Below are positions 9,192-17,801 of a DNA stretch of 34,560 nucleotides, one piece after another (the stretch's first letter is position 1; each line of letters begins with the position of its first letter). Location of the stretch: positions 1-34,560 of the forward strand of contig JACQVF010000035.1 in the NCBI GenBank assembly GCA_016209885.1, read 5' to 3'. The notes under the pieces are model-generated. The model was not told the DNA's origin. It worked only from the letters and a program-made list of their open reading frames with translations, and searched no databases. Both the position numbers and the translations under genes were made by a program. The stretch is from Gemmatimonadota bacterium. GTDB lineage: Bacteria; Gemmatimonadota; Gemmatimonadetes; Longimicrobiales; Gaopeijiaceae.

Positions 9192-12100
9192 CTAGAACGA
9201 CGGGCCGAAGGAGACCGACCAGAGGCCGCCCCTCCGGAAGGGTCGATTCAGGGGACGGCTGTAGTCGATGCGCAGGACCGTGTAGAAGAGGTTCATCCGG
9301 ACGCCCATCCCGTACGAGAACACCGGCTCGCGGACGAGGTAGGGATCCGCGCCTGGGGGGCGGTCCCATACCACCGTCACCTTCTGGCTCACCTCGCAGC
9401 CAGAGCCCCACTCTCGCAACCCGACATCCAGACAGATCTCGTTGTTCCAGGCCAGACCGCCGTCAAAGAAGACGAGCCCCTCCACCGGCGGGAAGCTGCC
9501 CAGGAAGCTGATCTGGAGCTCCGACACCAGCGGGAAGCGGACCTCTGAGTTGAACAACGCGACGCTCGAGCCAATGAGCTGGTCCCGCACCGGACACGGC
9601 GAAAGCGGCGGGTTCGGCCATACCGCGGCCTGGCTCCTCCGGCACTCGCTGTCCGCGTCGCCGAAATCGAAGGAGCCCCCGTCGTAGCCGCGGATGAAGT
9701 ACGGGCCGCCCCAGTACAACGTGAACTCGTCCGCGTCCGTGCCGACGCGCGCCAGCGTCACGAACCGCGTCGCAAAGACCAGCTTGTTCCCCAGATTCAC
9801 GTAGTTGCGGAAATCGGCCAGCCCTTCGGTGAAGCTGAGGCCGCCCATCGTGCGCGCCACTTCGAAGCGGTAGCGGCGGCCGAGGATAGGGCCCGTCCAG
9901 CCGAAGAGCGTGTTGTCGAACACGATCGCCGCCGCCGGCTGCGCGTACGCGATGTCGTCCAGGCGCTCCGTGTCCCGGAACCCCTCGCCGTTCCCGTAGA
10001 AGCCCTGGCTCACCAGATCGCGCGAGAACGACGCACCCGTCATGGAGAACTCCAGCCGCCGGAACACGCTGAAAGGATAGCTCACGCCGACCGCCGCCTG
10101 GCGGATCACGTCCCGCACGAAGACGTCGCGCCGCCCCAGGCGGTTCGCGGGATCCACGAACAGCTCCGAGCCCAGGAACCGGTAGAGGGGCACCTGCTGG
10201 ATGCCCGCGAACACGTTCGTGCGATGGCGGACGTATGCATAGCTGGTCAGGAACGCCGCATCCGACAGCGAGCCGTTGATGCTCCCCGCCAGGAACAGGT
10301 TGTGGTTCCCCAGAATATCGGACAGCGCGATCATGCTGCCGCCGTACACCCCGTTCCCGTAGTAGCCGCCCACCTGCGCTCCGATCACCGGACGGCCCAC
10401 GATGTCCGGGCTGAACTTGACGGCGTAGTCGGCCAGCGTGAAGTCACTCGTGTCCGGGAGCGCGAGGGCGGCGCTGTCCAGGAGCGACGCGACCGAGAGC
10501 GGCCCACGGCCGCTCGCGACGGGCAGCGCCTCGCTGGGCCGGAATCCACCCTCCGCAGCACGGTAGAACGAGCCTTCGGACTCCGCGCCGGGACGGAGCG
10601 CCCGGGGCGGCGCCGCAGCCACCGCAGGCGCCGGCGCCTCCGGCGCCGCCCTAACCGCGCCCCGCGCCTTTGTTGAACCCCTCTCCTGCGCCACCATCTC
10701 CACCACCGGGTCGAGCGGCAGCGATAGTGGATCGTCCACGCGGTACAGGTTGTAGCCCGCGCGCTCGAAGTGGAGGAAGATCATGCGGCCCGAATCCTTG
10801 GCCCAGGCAAGCGCCGGGCTCGTGGGCGTGATCCCGATGATCCCCGACAGCAGGTTGGTCGCCTGGTACAGGCGTTCGCTCCGGAGATCGTAGAGGTACA
10901 GGTTGTTGATCCCCGTGCGGTCGCTGATCCACGCGAGGTAACGGCCGTCCGGCGACCACTGCGGGTTCAGATTCTTCCCGGTCTCCTGGTAGGGCAGCAC
11001 GATGACCTGGTTCACGTCCAGGTCGTAGAGCGCGACCCGATAGTTCCCGTACGTCAGCCCCTCGAAGTCCGTCTCACCCTGATCCGTGCCGAACGCGATG
11101 TAGCGGCCGTCCGGCGACCAGGCGGGCAGGAGCTGGGCGTACTTGTCGTTCGTGAGCCGGTGCAGCGCCTTCCCTTCCCGGTCGGTGATGAAGAGGTCCG
11201 TGATGCCACCGTCGAGACCCGTGAACACGAGCTGCTCGCCGTCCGGCGACCACGAGGGGTTCTCGATGCCGTTCAGCTCGAAGCGCAGCTTCTTCACGAC
11301 GTTCCGCCGCTTCACGTCGAAGATGTAGAGCGCATCCTCACCGCCGATCTTCGCGCTGAAGGCCAGGAAGCGGCCGTCCGGCGAGAACGATGCGGACGAG
11401 TTGAGATAGCGGAGCGACTCGAAGCCCGGGTCCCGGGCCGCCTCGACCAGCCGCGCCAACGGCTTGCCCGTCTCGGCGTCCGCGAGCCAGAGGTCGAAGA
11501 AGTATCCGCCGCGCTGCGACAGATAGACGAGCTTCTTCCCGTCTGGCGAGAGCGCCGGCGCCAAGAACCACGGATCCTGGAGCTCGTGGTGATCCGTGAC
11601 CCGCTGCGCAAGGCGCTGCGGCGACTCGTGGTCGGCGATCTGCGGCAGATACGTGGAGCGCACGGACTCCAGCCACTCATCGCCGAGCTGCTTCAGGCTG
11701 ATCCCCAGCGTCGACTCGAAGGCGCGCTGGATCCCCACCCGCGGCGCCTTCTGCAGGATCTCGCCGACGACCTCATCCCCCCAATGAGCGCCGATGTGCG
11801 CCCAGAGCGACTGACCCATGCGGTACGCGAGGTACCCGCCCCGCACCGTCAGCTCATCGATGGACATGAGGTAGCCGGAGAGCGCCGCGTCCCGGATCCA
11901 CGCCGCGGTCAGCGCGTCGATACGCCCCAGGGACAGGTACTCCGCCATCCCCTCCATGAACCAGAGCGGCGGCTGGAAGCTGAACGGGTTCGCGTCCGCA
12001 TACATCCGCCGGAAGAGGATGTCGATTTGGAACGCGTGGACCAGCTCGTGTGTGAGAACGTGATCGAACTCCCGATAGGAGCCCGTGAACGGGAGGATCA

Positions 12101-12473
12101 CCCGATGCTTCAGAAACTCCGTTACGCCCCCGGTCCCCTCATCGATGAAACCACCCAGCGCGTTCGTTTGCTGGAAGTCGGAGTGCGACGCGTAGAGGAT
12201 GATCGGCTTCCGCTCCCGGAACTCGTGCTGCAGGATCCGCGACAGCCGCGCGTACGCTCGCTCCGCCATCCGCGCGGCGTCCAGCGCCGCCGCCCGCTCG
12301 GCCGCATAGTAGTAGACCTCGAAGTGGTCCGTACGGATGACCTTGAAGTCGAAGGCCTCGTACTGGACCTTGTTGCGCCCGAACTGGGCCCACGCAGCCC
12401 CCGGACCCGAGAGCACGGCGAGAAGCGCGACCAAGGAGCCCGTGGCCAGCGGAGCGTGCGTGCGTATGCGCAT
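9192..12473 (-). CDS. Secreted metallopeptidase / TolB-like beta-propeller / outer-membrane barrel protein
   Basis: A 1093-residue multi-domain envelope protein. Residues 1-30 are a signal peptide ending in AWAQ. A peptidase MA-like gluzincin domain follows, with zinc motif HELVH at 142-146 and a downstream glutamate in WFMEGMAEY (E174/E178) as probable third ligand. Next come at least five PD40/TolB-type propeller repeats, each with SPDG followed by a hydrophobic strand (SPDGKKLVY, SPDGRFLAF, SPDGEQLVF, SPDGRYIAF, SPDGRYLAW). The last roughly 350 residues are rich in alternating aromatic strands and end in a terminal Phe, as expected for a BamA/surface-antigen-like outer-membrane barrel. The open frame extends to 12971, but residues before the ATG at 12473 are rsfS read in another frame. 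rsfS ends 14 bases upstream, so the two genes are likely cotranscribed. Role unknown; surface proteolysis is a reasonable guess. Confidence 0.9.
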   Translation of the reverse strand: MRIRTHAPLATGSLVALLAVLSGPGAAWAQFGRNKVQYEAFDFKVIRTDHFEVYYYAAERAAALDAARMAERAYARLSRILQHEFRERKPIILYASHSDFQQTNALGGFIDEGTGGVTEFLKHRVILPFTGSYREFDHVLTHELVHAFQIDILFRRMYADANPFSFQPPLWFMEGMAEYLSLGRIDALTAAWIRDAALSGYLMSIDELTVRGGYLAYRMGQSLWAHIGAHWGDEVVGEILQKAPRVGIQRAFESTLGISLKQLGDEWLESVRSTYLPQIADHESPQRLAQRVTDHHELQDPWFLAPALSPDGKKLVYLSQRGGYFFDLWLADAETGKPLARLVEAARDPGFESLRYLNSSASFSPDGRFLAFSAKIGGEDALYIFDVKRRNVVKKLRFELNGIENPSWSPDGEQLVFTGLDGGITDLFITDREGKALHRLTNDKYAQLLPAWSPDGRYIAFGTDQGETDFEGLTYGNYRVALYDLDVNQVIVLPYQETGKNLNPQWSPDGRYLAWISDRTGINNLYLYDLRSERLYQATNLLSGIIGITPTSPALAWAKDSGRMIFLHFERAGYNLYRVDDPLSLPLDPVVEMVAQERGSTKARGAVRAAPEAPAPAVAAAPPRALRPGAESEGSFYRAAEGGFRPSEALPVASGRGPLSVASLLDSAALALPDTSDFTLADYAVKFSPDIVGRPVIGAQVGGYYGNGVYGGSMIALSDILGNHNLFLAGSINGSLSDAAFLTSYAYVRHRTNVFAGIQQVPLYRFLGSELFVDPANRLGRRDVFVRDVIRQAAVGVSYPFSVFRRLEFSMTGASFSRDLVSQGFYGNGEGFRDTERLDDIAYAQPAAAIVFDNTLFGWTGPILGRRYRFEVARTMGGLSFTEGLADFRNYVNLGNKLVFATRFVTLARVGTDADEFTLYWGGPYFIRGYDGGSFDFGDADSECRRSQAAVWPNPPLSPCPVRDQLIGSSVALFNSEVRFPLVSELQISFLGSFPPVEGLVFFDGGLAWNNEICLDVGLREWGSGCEVSQKVTVVWDRPPGADPYLVREPVFSYGMGVRMNLFYTVLRIDYSRPLNRPFRRGGLWSVSFGPSF

Positions 12474-12487
12474 GGCGAATTCCGGGG

Positions 12488-12859
12488 CTACGCCTCGAAC
12501 CGGAGCTGCGGAGCGTCGCCCCAGAGAAGTTCGAGCTGGTAGAACTGGCGGGCCGACGGATGAAACACGTGCACCACGAAATCGAAGTAATCGATGAGCA
12601 CCCACCGGCCGGCGCTGAGACCTTCCACGTGGTCCGACCGCACGCCCTCCGCCTCCAGCTCCTCTATGATGTGCTCCGCAATGGATCGAACCTGCACGTC
12701 CGACGCGCCGCTCCCGATCACGAAGTAGTCCGTCGCCGTCGAGAGGTTCCGCAGGTCGAGGGCCACCACGTCCGTCGCCTTCCGGGCGAGCGCCAGCTCC
12801 GCCGCCCGTGCCACCTCGGTCGGGAACTCGAGCGCGGGAGGGGAAACCGTCCCGTCCAT
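12488..12859 (-). CDS. rsfS: Ribosome silencing factor RsfS (Iojap/YbeB family)
   Basis: A 123-residue RsfS protein, which binds ribosomal protein L14 and blocks subunit joining when nutrients are low. Family features are the core VVALDLRNLSTATDYFVIGSG, the following VRSIAEHI helix and the motif GRWVLIDYFDFVVHVFHP. The ATG at 12859 is preceded by GGAAGGAG at good spacing. It lies immediately upstream of the metallopeptidase/propeller gene. In many bacteria rsfS sits next to nadD or mrdA-type genes, so this neighbour is unusual. Confidence 0.97.
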   Translation of the reverse strand: MDGTVSPPALEFPTEVARAAELALARKATDVVALDLRNLSTATDYFVIGSGASDVQVRSIAEHIIEELEAEGVRSDHVEGLSAGRWVLIDYFDFVVHVFHPSARQFYQLELLWGDAPQLRFEA

Positions 12860-13073
12860 TCACTCCTTCCGTCGGCGTCTCATCACCCACCCGGGCGAAC
12901 GATCTCGAAAGGGCAATATACCAGCCTGCCCCGGAAAGTTCCCAGCTTTCCAGCCAGGGCGCCCGACCCAACCACTACGATGCACGGACGGCCCTGAAGC
13001 CAGAGTGAACGCCCCGTGAAGGAATCTTGTGCCCGGCCCTGGTCCGACGGAGAACCGCCTGCCAACCTGCCAA

Positions 13074-13100
13074 CAGGCCGCTGAAGGCCTCAGCGACCTG
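13074..13100 (-). terminator. Hairpin just after the rplI stop codon
   Basis: Read on the minus strand directly after the rplI TAA, CAGGTCGCTGA pairs with TCAGCGGCCTG over 11 positions (one G-T wobble) around a 5-base loop. There is no strong T-run, only TTGG, so it may be a weak terminator or an RNA-protecting structure separating the ribosomal operon from rsfS. Confidence 0.55.
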
Positions 13101-13553
13101 TTAACCCTCGCGCTCGACGCGCACCTCCACCTCGACCTGCGCCTGCGGATGAAGGCGAAGCGGCACCTTGAAGACGCCGAGCGCCTTGAGCGGTTCCTCG
13201 AGAGCGACCTGGCGGCGGTCCACCTGAACGCCCAGACCCCGCTCGTTGATGCGATCCGCGATGTCGCCGGCCGTCACCGAACCGAACAGCTTGCCCTCCT
13301 CGCCCGCACGCGCGTGGAAGATCACCGACACGCCCTCCAGCAACGACGCATGGCGGCGAGCCTCCAGGTACCGGCGCCGGTCCAGCTCCTCCGCCTGCCG
13401 CCGCTCTTCTTCCAGCCGCCGCACGTTCGGCGCCGTCGCCTCATAGGCGAGGCCCTGCGGAAACAGATAGTTGCGCGCATACCCCGGCTTCACCTCCACC
13501 ACCGCGCCCGGGTCGCCCAGGCTCTCCACTCGCTTCCTGAGTATCACCTTCAT
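13101..13553 (-). CDS. rplI: 50S ribosomal protein L9
   Basis: A 150-residue L9 protein of the large ribosomal subunit. The N-terminal RNA-binding domain (MKVILRKRVESLGDPG, then VKPGYARNYLFPQGLA) is well conserved, followed by the long connecting helix and the C-terminal domain with LFGSVTAGDIADRI. The ATG at 13553 is preceded by an AGGAGAG ribosome-binding site; upstream in-frame residues belong to the DUF2232 region read in another frame. It is the last gene of the rpsF-rpsR-DUF2232-rplI operon, and a hairpin follows its stop codon. Confidence 0.98.
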   Translation of the reverse strand: MKVILRKRVESLGDPGAVVEVKPGYARNYLFPQGLAYEATAPNVRRLEEERRQAEELDRRRYLEARRHASLLEGVSVIFHARAGEEGKLFGSVTAGDIADRINERGLGVQVDRRQVALEEPLKALGVFKVPLRLHPQAQVEVEVRVEREG

Positions 13554-13593
13554 GAACCGCTCTCCTAGCAGGTCGTTGAGGGACTGCCCACGA

Positions 13594-14526
13594 TCAGGGT
13601 CCGCCCGTCGCGCTCGCCCGCCGGCGCAGGTCCAGCCACGTATCGCCCAACCCCACCACCAGCGCCGCCCCCAGCACCAGGGGCGCCACAAACAGCATTC
13701 CCGCCACCAGGAATGCCGTCCCGAGCACGGAGAGCCCGCCGCTGAGGAACAGCCCGACGGCCGCGCCACGCAGCGCGTACAACGCGCTCATGAAGACGAC
13801 CGCATTCGTGCCCGCCCGTTGCCATGGATCGCCCAGGGGCGCCACAAGAAGTACGACGCCCGCGACGAGCACCCAGACGAGCTGGTCGCTGAAGCGGAAC
13901 TCCCGGAGCGACCCCAGCGCGTCGTCCGCGCGGCGCGCGAGACGCACATACGCCCACCAGGACACCCCCAGCCCCGCCAGGGAGGCCAGGGCCAGCAGCG
14001 CCGGAAACAGGGTGCGCTGGACCTCCGTAGCCCGGTACACCGCCGACACGAGCGCGGCTGGCAACTCGCGCCCTCCCTGCAGCAGGCGCATGGCCTGGAG
14101 GGCCTGGGTCGCAGCCGACTGGAGGCGCGAGCCTACCAGGAAATCCACCGTCGCCCACCCTTCCGGCAGCCGCAGGAAGAGCGCGATCGCGACCGCCAAG
14201 GCACCCGCGACGGCGCCCAACGCGCGCGCCGTGAACCCTGTGCGCGGCCACCGGAGCGTGAGCCCGGCAAACCATCCGCCCAGCAGGAGCGCCCACCCTC
14301 GCTCCAGATACCAGGGCGAAGAGCCGCCGCCGACGCCCAGCGTAAGGACGGCCGCCGTCACTGCCGCCGCTACCGCCATGACGCGGCGCGGTGGCACGAG
14401 CAGGGCCAGGACCGTGAACGGGATCGCGATCAGAACACCGGGAGGCGCTGCCGACAGGAGGAACACCACCGCCAGCAGCGCCGCCGCGCGGCGCCACCCA
14501 CTACCACGCTCGGCGCTCCCGGCCAT
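13594..14526 (-). CDS. DUF2232 (YybS-like) polytopic membrane protein
   Basis: A 310-residue very hydrophobic protein with about eight predicted membrane helices. One soluble stretch in the middle (about residues 135-200) contains the segment around LLQGGRELPAALVSAVYRA. Sequence character and position between rpsR and rplI match the DUF2232/YybS family, which occupies the same operon place in Bacillota. Function is unknown in the literature I can recall; membrane or transport roles have been suggested only by topology. The start ATG at 14526 follows GAGGGGGA, six bases after the rpsR stop. Confidence 0.82.
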   Translation of the reverse strand: MAGSAERGSGWRRAAALLAVVFLLSAAPPGVLIAIPFTVLALLVPPRRVMAVAAAVTAAVLTLGVGGGSSPWYLERGWALLLGGWFAGLTLRWPRTGFTARALGAVAGALAVAIALFLRLPEGWATVDFLVGSRLQSAATQALQAMRLLQGGRELPAALVSAVYRATEVQRTLFPALLALASLAGLGVSWWAYVRLARRADDALGSLREFRFSDQLVWVLVAGVVLLVAPLGDPWQRAGTNAVVFMSALYALRGAAVGLFLSGGLSVLGTAFLVAGMLFVAPLVLGAALVVGLGDTWLDLRRRASATGGP

Positions 14527-14532
14527 TCCCCC

Positions 14533-14751
14533 TCAAATCTCGTACTCGCGGGCGAAGGGCACGAGGGCCAGATACCGCGCCCGCTTCAGCGCGCGGCCGA
14601 TCTGCCGTTGATGCCGCGCGCATGCGCCGCTGATGCGCCGCGGCACGATCTTCCCCTGGTCCGTCATGAACCTCGAAAGCGTCCTCTCGTCCTTGTAGTT
14701 CAGGACCTGGATCCCGGCCTCGCACAGCCGACAGCTTTTCGGGGGCGCCAT
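14533..14751 (-). CDS. rpsR: 30S ribosomal protein S18
   Basis: A 72-residue S18 protein. It shows the zinc-binding (C+) style N-terminus CRLC and a third cysteine in GACARHQR, with the conserved core YKDERTLSRFMTDQGKIVPRRI. It starts three bases after rpsF, with its ribosome-binding site GGAGGA inside the acidic tail of rpsF. S6 and S18 bind as a pair on the 30S platform. Confidence 0.98.
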   Translation of the reverse strand: MAPPKSCRLCEAGIQVLNYKDERTLSRFMTDQGKIVPRRISGACARHQRQIGRALKRARYLALVPFAREYEI

Positions 14752-14754
14752 GGC

Positions 14755-15135
14755 CTATTCCTCCTCGTCCTCGTCCGACTCCTCCTGGCCCTCCTCCGTC
14801 GCCCGCCGGACGCCCGGCACCGCGCGCGAGAGGGGCGCCGTCGGCTCCCCCTCGTGAAGCACGATGAGATGCCGCATGAGATCCTCGTCGAGCTTCAACA
14901 TCCGCTCGAACTCGACGAGGGCGTTCGGATCGGTGCGGAACTGAGCGACCACGTAGTAGCCGCTCGTCTTCTTGTTGATGGGATACGCGAGTTGGCGAGT
15001 GCCCCACTGGTCCACGGCCAGAACCTCGCCGTGGCCGTCCCCCGCGACGAGCGCGTGGTAGCGGGCCAGCTTCTCGGTGATCGCGGCCTCGCCGAGCGCC
15101 GGATCAAAGATGTACACGACCTCGTAACCTCGCAT
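14755..15135 (-). CDS. rpsF: 30S ribosomal protein S6
   Basis: A 126-residue S6 protein. It starts MRGYEVVYIFDPALGE, contains WGTRQLAYPINKKTSGYYVV, and ends with a Glu/Asp-rich tail that is common in long S6 forms. A GGGAGG ribosome-binding site precedes the ATG. It is first in the operon with rpsR, the DUF2232 gene and rplI; no ssb gene lies between rpsF and rpsR, unlike in many bacteria. Confidence 0.98.
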   Translation of the reverse strand: MRGYEVVYIFDPALGEAAITEKLARYHALVAGDGHGEVLAVDQWGTRQLAYPINKKTSGYYVVAQFRTDPNALVEFERMLKLDEDLMRHLIVLHEGEPTAPLSRAVPGVRRATEEGQEESDEDEEE

Positions 15136-15266
15136 GCTGCCTCCCCCGGTCCGGTCGAAACACGACGGGCCCCGCGGCGCGCGCGGGGCGGGACAAACGG
15201 TCTTAGCTTATCAGCCTGGACGGATCATTACAAGCGGGCGAGCAGTTTCGGGCGGCCTGCATGCCT

Positions 15267-15299
15267 GGCGATTCGCGAGTCGCCACCTCGCGATTCGCC
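15267..15299. repeat. Imperfect 13-bp hairpin between ychF and rpsF
   Basis: GGCGATTCGCGAG (15267-15279) pairs with CTCGCGATTCGCC (15287-15299) with one mismatch around a 7-base loop. It lies 52 bases after the ychF stop codon and could end that transcript, though no T-run follows. Related words such as ATCGCGAATCGCCA occur in the gap near 1062-1076 and ATTCGCCACCGATCGCC near 16529, hinting at a small dispersed intergenic motif. Confidence 0.6.
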
Positions 15300-15350
15300 G
15301 GCGGCGATACCAGGAATGCGGCGGGCTCACCCGCTCGCCCTCTCCGCCCC

Positions 15351-16451
15351 TCACACGTGGAACCGGAACAGGATGATGTCCCCGTCCCGGACGAGGTAGT
15401 CCTTCCCCTCGGAGCGCACGAGCCCGTGGTCCCGCGCCGCCCGCATGGTGCCGGCCGCCCGCAGGTCGTCGAACGAGATGGTATCCGCGCGAATGAACCC
15501 CCGCTCGAAGTCCGAGTGGATGATCCCGGCGGCCGCCGGCGCGAGCGTACCACGGAGCACCGTCCACGCGCGCGTCTCCTTCTCGTTGATGGTGAAGAAG
15601 GTGATGAGCCCCAGCAGCTCGTAGGCGGCGTGCGCGAAGCGTTCGAGCCCCGACTCCTCGAGTCCGAGGCCGCGGAAAAACTCTCGGCGCTCCCCCGGCT
15701 CGAGCTCCACCAGCTCGGCCTCGATGCGGGTGCTGATGGGCAGCATGCGGGCCGCGTCCCCCTCGGCCGCCAGCGCCTCCCCCAGCCGCTCCGCGTGCGC
15801 GTTGCGGCCCCCGGGTAGCGCCGTCTCTTCGATGTTGGCAACGTAGAGCATCGGCTTCGCCGTCAGCAGGTGAAGCTCTCGGACCAGGACACGCTCCGGC
15901 TCTGACAGTGGCAGCGACCGCACCGCCTTTCCGCGCCCCAGGGTGTCCCGGAGGCGCCAGAGGATCGCTTCCTCGGAGGTAGCCGTCCGGTCGCCGGAAC
16001 GCGCCTTCTTGGCCACCCGCTCAAGACGTCGCTCGACGGTCTCCAGGTCCGCCAGCGCCAGCTCCGCCTCGACGATCTCCCTGTCGCGGACGGGATCCAC
16101 GCCTCCCAGCACGTGGATCACGTCCGGATCTTCGAAGCAACGCACCACCTGGGCGATGGCGTCCACCTCCCGGATCTGGGCCAGGAACCGATTTCCCAGC
16201 CCGGCACCCTGGGATGCGCCCTCCACGAGCCCGGCGATGTCGACCACGTGCAGGTAGGCAGGAACCCGGACGGCGCTCCCCGAACGCTCGAACAGGTGGT
16301 CGAGCCGCGGGTCCGGTACCTCCACGGTCCCGACGTTCGGCTCGACCGTGGTGAACGGGTAGTTCTCCGCCGGCGCCCCCACCGCCGTCAGCGCGTTGAA
16401 GAGCGTGGACTTGCCCACGTTGGGCAGACCGACGATCCCGACCTTGAGCAT
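15351..16451 (-). CDS. ychF: Redox-regulated ATPase/GTPase YchF (Obg-like)
   Basis: A 366-residue YchF/OLA1 protein, the usual family length. G1 is GLPNVGKST at residues 8-16, G3 is in DIAGLVEGAS, and the G4 position reads NIEE instead of NKxD, the change that makes this family prefer ATP. A coiled-coil insert follows the G domain and a TGS domain forms the C-terminus (TFFTINEKETRAW, then GDIILFRF). The ATG at 16451 gives the canonical MLKVGIVGLPN start, with AGGA upstream; residues from the longer frame to 16628 are not family-like. It is divergent from the aldolase-family gene and upstream of the rpsF operon. Confidence 0.97.
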   Translation of the reverse strand: MLKVGIVGLPNVGKSTLFNALTAVGAPAENYPFTTVEPNVGTVEVPDPRLDHLFERSGSAVRVPAYLHVVDIAGLVEGASQGAGLGNRFLAQIREVDAIAQVVRCFEDPDVIHVLGGVDPVRDREIVEAELALADLETVERRLERVAKKARSGDRTATSEEAILWRLRDTLGRGKAVRSLPLSEPERVLVRELHLLTAKPMLYVANIEETALPGGRNAHAERLGEALAAEGDAARMLPISTRIEAELVELEPGERREFFRGLGLEESGLERFAHAAYELLGLITFFTINEKETRAWTVLRGTLAPAAAGIIHSDFERGFIRADTISFDDLRAAGTMRAARDHGLVRSEGKDYLVRDGDIILFRFHV

Positions 16452-16660
16452 TTGCGAATCCTGGCGCGCCGCGGCGCCCCGAGAACGATGAGAACGATGA
16501 GAGAGATGCCACGCGCGGGAAAGGCCCGATTCGCCACCGATCGCCAGAGATGTCGCCAGAGACCTTGCGCCCGCAGCAGAATGGTCTGACTTTTCCCGCC
16601 CGCCATCGCCGGAACGCACAGGCAGCAACGATCGGCAGACAGCTCTGCCGCGGACGCACC

Positions 16661-17740
16661 ATGCTCTTCTCGATCACCGAGCCCACGAACGACGAAGGCT
16701 GCCGCTGGTTCGCCGACGCGATGCGCGGCCGTCTGGAGCGCGACGGGCACGCCTTCACGGCCACTCCCGCCGACGCTTCCCTGGTCCTGAACTTCTTCCA
16801 TTCGGACCACCCCCGGCCCTTCCGCCGGAAGGCGCAAGCCGTGTTCGTGGTCGGGGTCGCGGCCATCGACCGGCCCTTCGCCGACCCCGCGCGTCAGGGC
16901 TACCCCCTCCTCGTGCTCTCCCTCTCGAATCTCTTCGTGGTGCTGGTGGGTGAGAGCGTCCGGCCGGACGTGCACTTCCACACCCTCGAGCAGGGTCACT
17001 ACGTGGAGTGCTGGCAAGGCGATGAGGCCGAATTCATCGAGCGCATCTATCGCCGGATCGAGCCGCTCGCGTCGTCGCGGCTGGTCATCGAGAATACTTT
17101 CGTGCCGGATCTGCCGCCCGAGCTGTGGGAGGGCGACGAGATCACGGCCTCCATCGCTCGCGCCGGCGCGCGGCTCGACGCGCTCAATCTATTGCCCGCA
17201 CCGTTCCCCATCCAGGAGATCCTGCCGCCCCGGCTCTTCCGTCACGTCGAGCGGCTCTACGGCATCGGCGGGCTGAGCTATGGGAACATGAGCGCCCGCA
17301 AGGATGCGACCCGGTTCTGGATGAGCGCGAGTGGCGTGAACAAGGCGAGGCTGCGGGAGATCGGCCGCGACATCCTCCTGGTTGTCGGCTACGATTCCGA
17401 GCGGAACGCCATGCTCCTGAGCGTCCTGCCGCACATCGAGCCACGGCGCGTCTCCGTGGACGCCATCGAGCACTGGATGATCTACACGGAGCACCCGGGT
17501 GTCGGCGCCATCCTACACGTCCATGCGTGGCTCGATGGGGCTCCGGCCACCGAGGTGAACTTCCCCTGCGGAACGTACGAGCTTGGCAAGGCTGTAGCCG
17601 ACCTGGTGCGCCGCGCCCCCGACCCCACTCGCGCCGTCGTCGGACTCAGGAACCACGGCCTCACGATCACCGGCCGCTCTCTCGACGAGATCTTCGAGCG
17701 CGTAGGCGATCGGCTGCTCCGCCAGGTGCCGATGCTGTGA
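16661..17740 (+). CDS. Class II aldolase/adducin-family protein with extra N-terminal domain
   Basis: A 359-residue cytoplasmic protein. From about residue 185 it matches the class II aldolase/adducin fold: SYGNMSARKD and MSASGVNKARL at the substrate site, VGAILHVHAW as the zinc-binding HxH motif and GLRNHGLTITG near the end. This family covers zinc-dependent sugar-phosphate aldolases, epimerases and dehydratases; the substrate here is not deducible. Residues 1-180 form an additional domain that I do not recognise, with a hydrophobic core (YPLLVLSLSNLFVVLV) and HFHTLEQGHYVECW. The ATG at 16661 is the first good start; the frame extends to 16550 but the added residues look non-coding. It is the only plus-strand gene in the left two thirds of the window. 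Confidence 0.82.
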   Translation: MLFSITEPTNDEGCRWFADAMRGRLERDGHAFTATPADASLVLNFFHSDHPRPFRRKAQAVFVVGVAAIDRPFADPARQGYPLLVLSLSNLFVVLVGESVRPDVHFHTLEQGHYVECWQGDEAEFIERIYRRIEPLASSRLVIENTFVPDLPPELWEGDEITASIARAGARLDALNLLPAPFPIQEILPPRLFRHVERLYGIGGLSYGNMSARKDATRFWMSASGVNKARLREIGRDILLVVGYDSERNAMLLSVLPHIEPRRVSVDAIEHWMIYTEHPGVGAILHVHAWLDGAPATEVNFPCGTYELGKAVADLVRRAPDPTRAVVGLRNHGLTITGRSLDEIFERVGDRLLRQVPML

Positions 17741-17764
17741 GCACCCGGCCCGTCCTTCTCCCCA

Positions 17765-17801
17765 GCGGGTTAGTAGCGGATTTTAGCGGGTTCTAACCCG
17801 C
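17765..17801. terminator. Probable bidirectional terminator between convergent genes
   Basis: GCGGGTTAG (17765-17773) is exactly complementary to CTAACCCGC (17793-17801). A second copy GCGGGTT at 17786-17792 can pair with the same right arm, so two hairpins compete. It lies between the ends of the aldolase-family gene and the M20 hydrolase and overlaps the latter's stop codon. A TTTT run sits in the loop. Confidence 0.5.

Noticed and set aside
8639..9411. Several frames of 90-190 codons in the region 8639-9411
   Set aside because: They cross palindromes and gene ends, have no domains, and overlap the true stop of the peptidase gene.
10770..12542. 590-codon plus-strand frame
   Set aside because: Shadow of the metallopeptidase/propeller gene; no domain recognised and basic Arg-rich composition typical of reverse frames.
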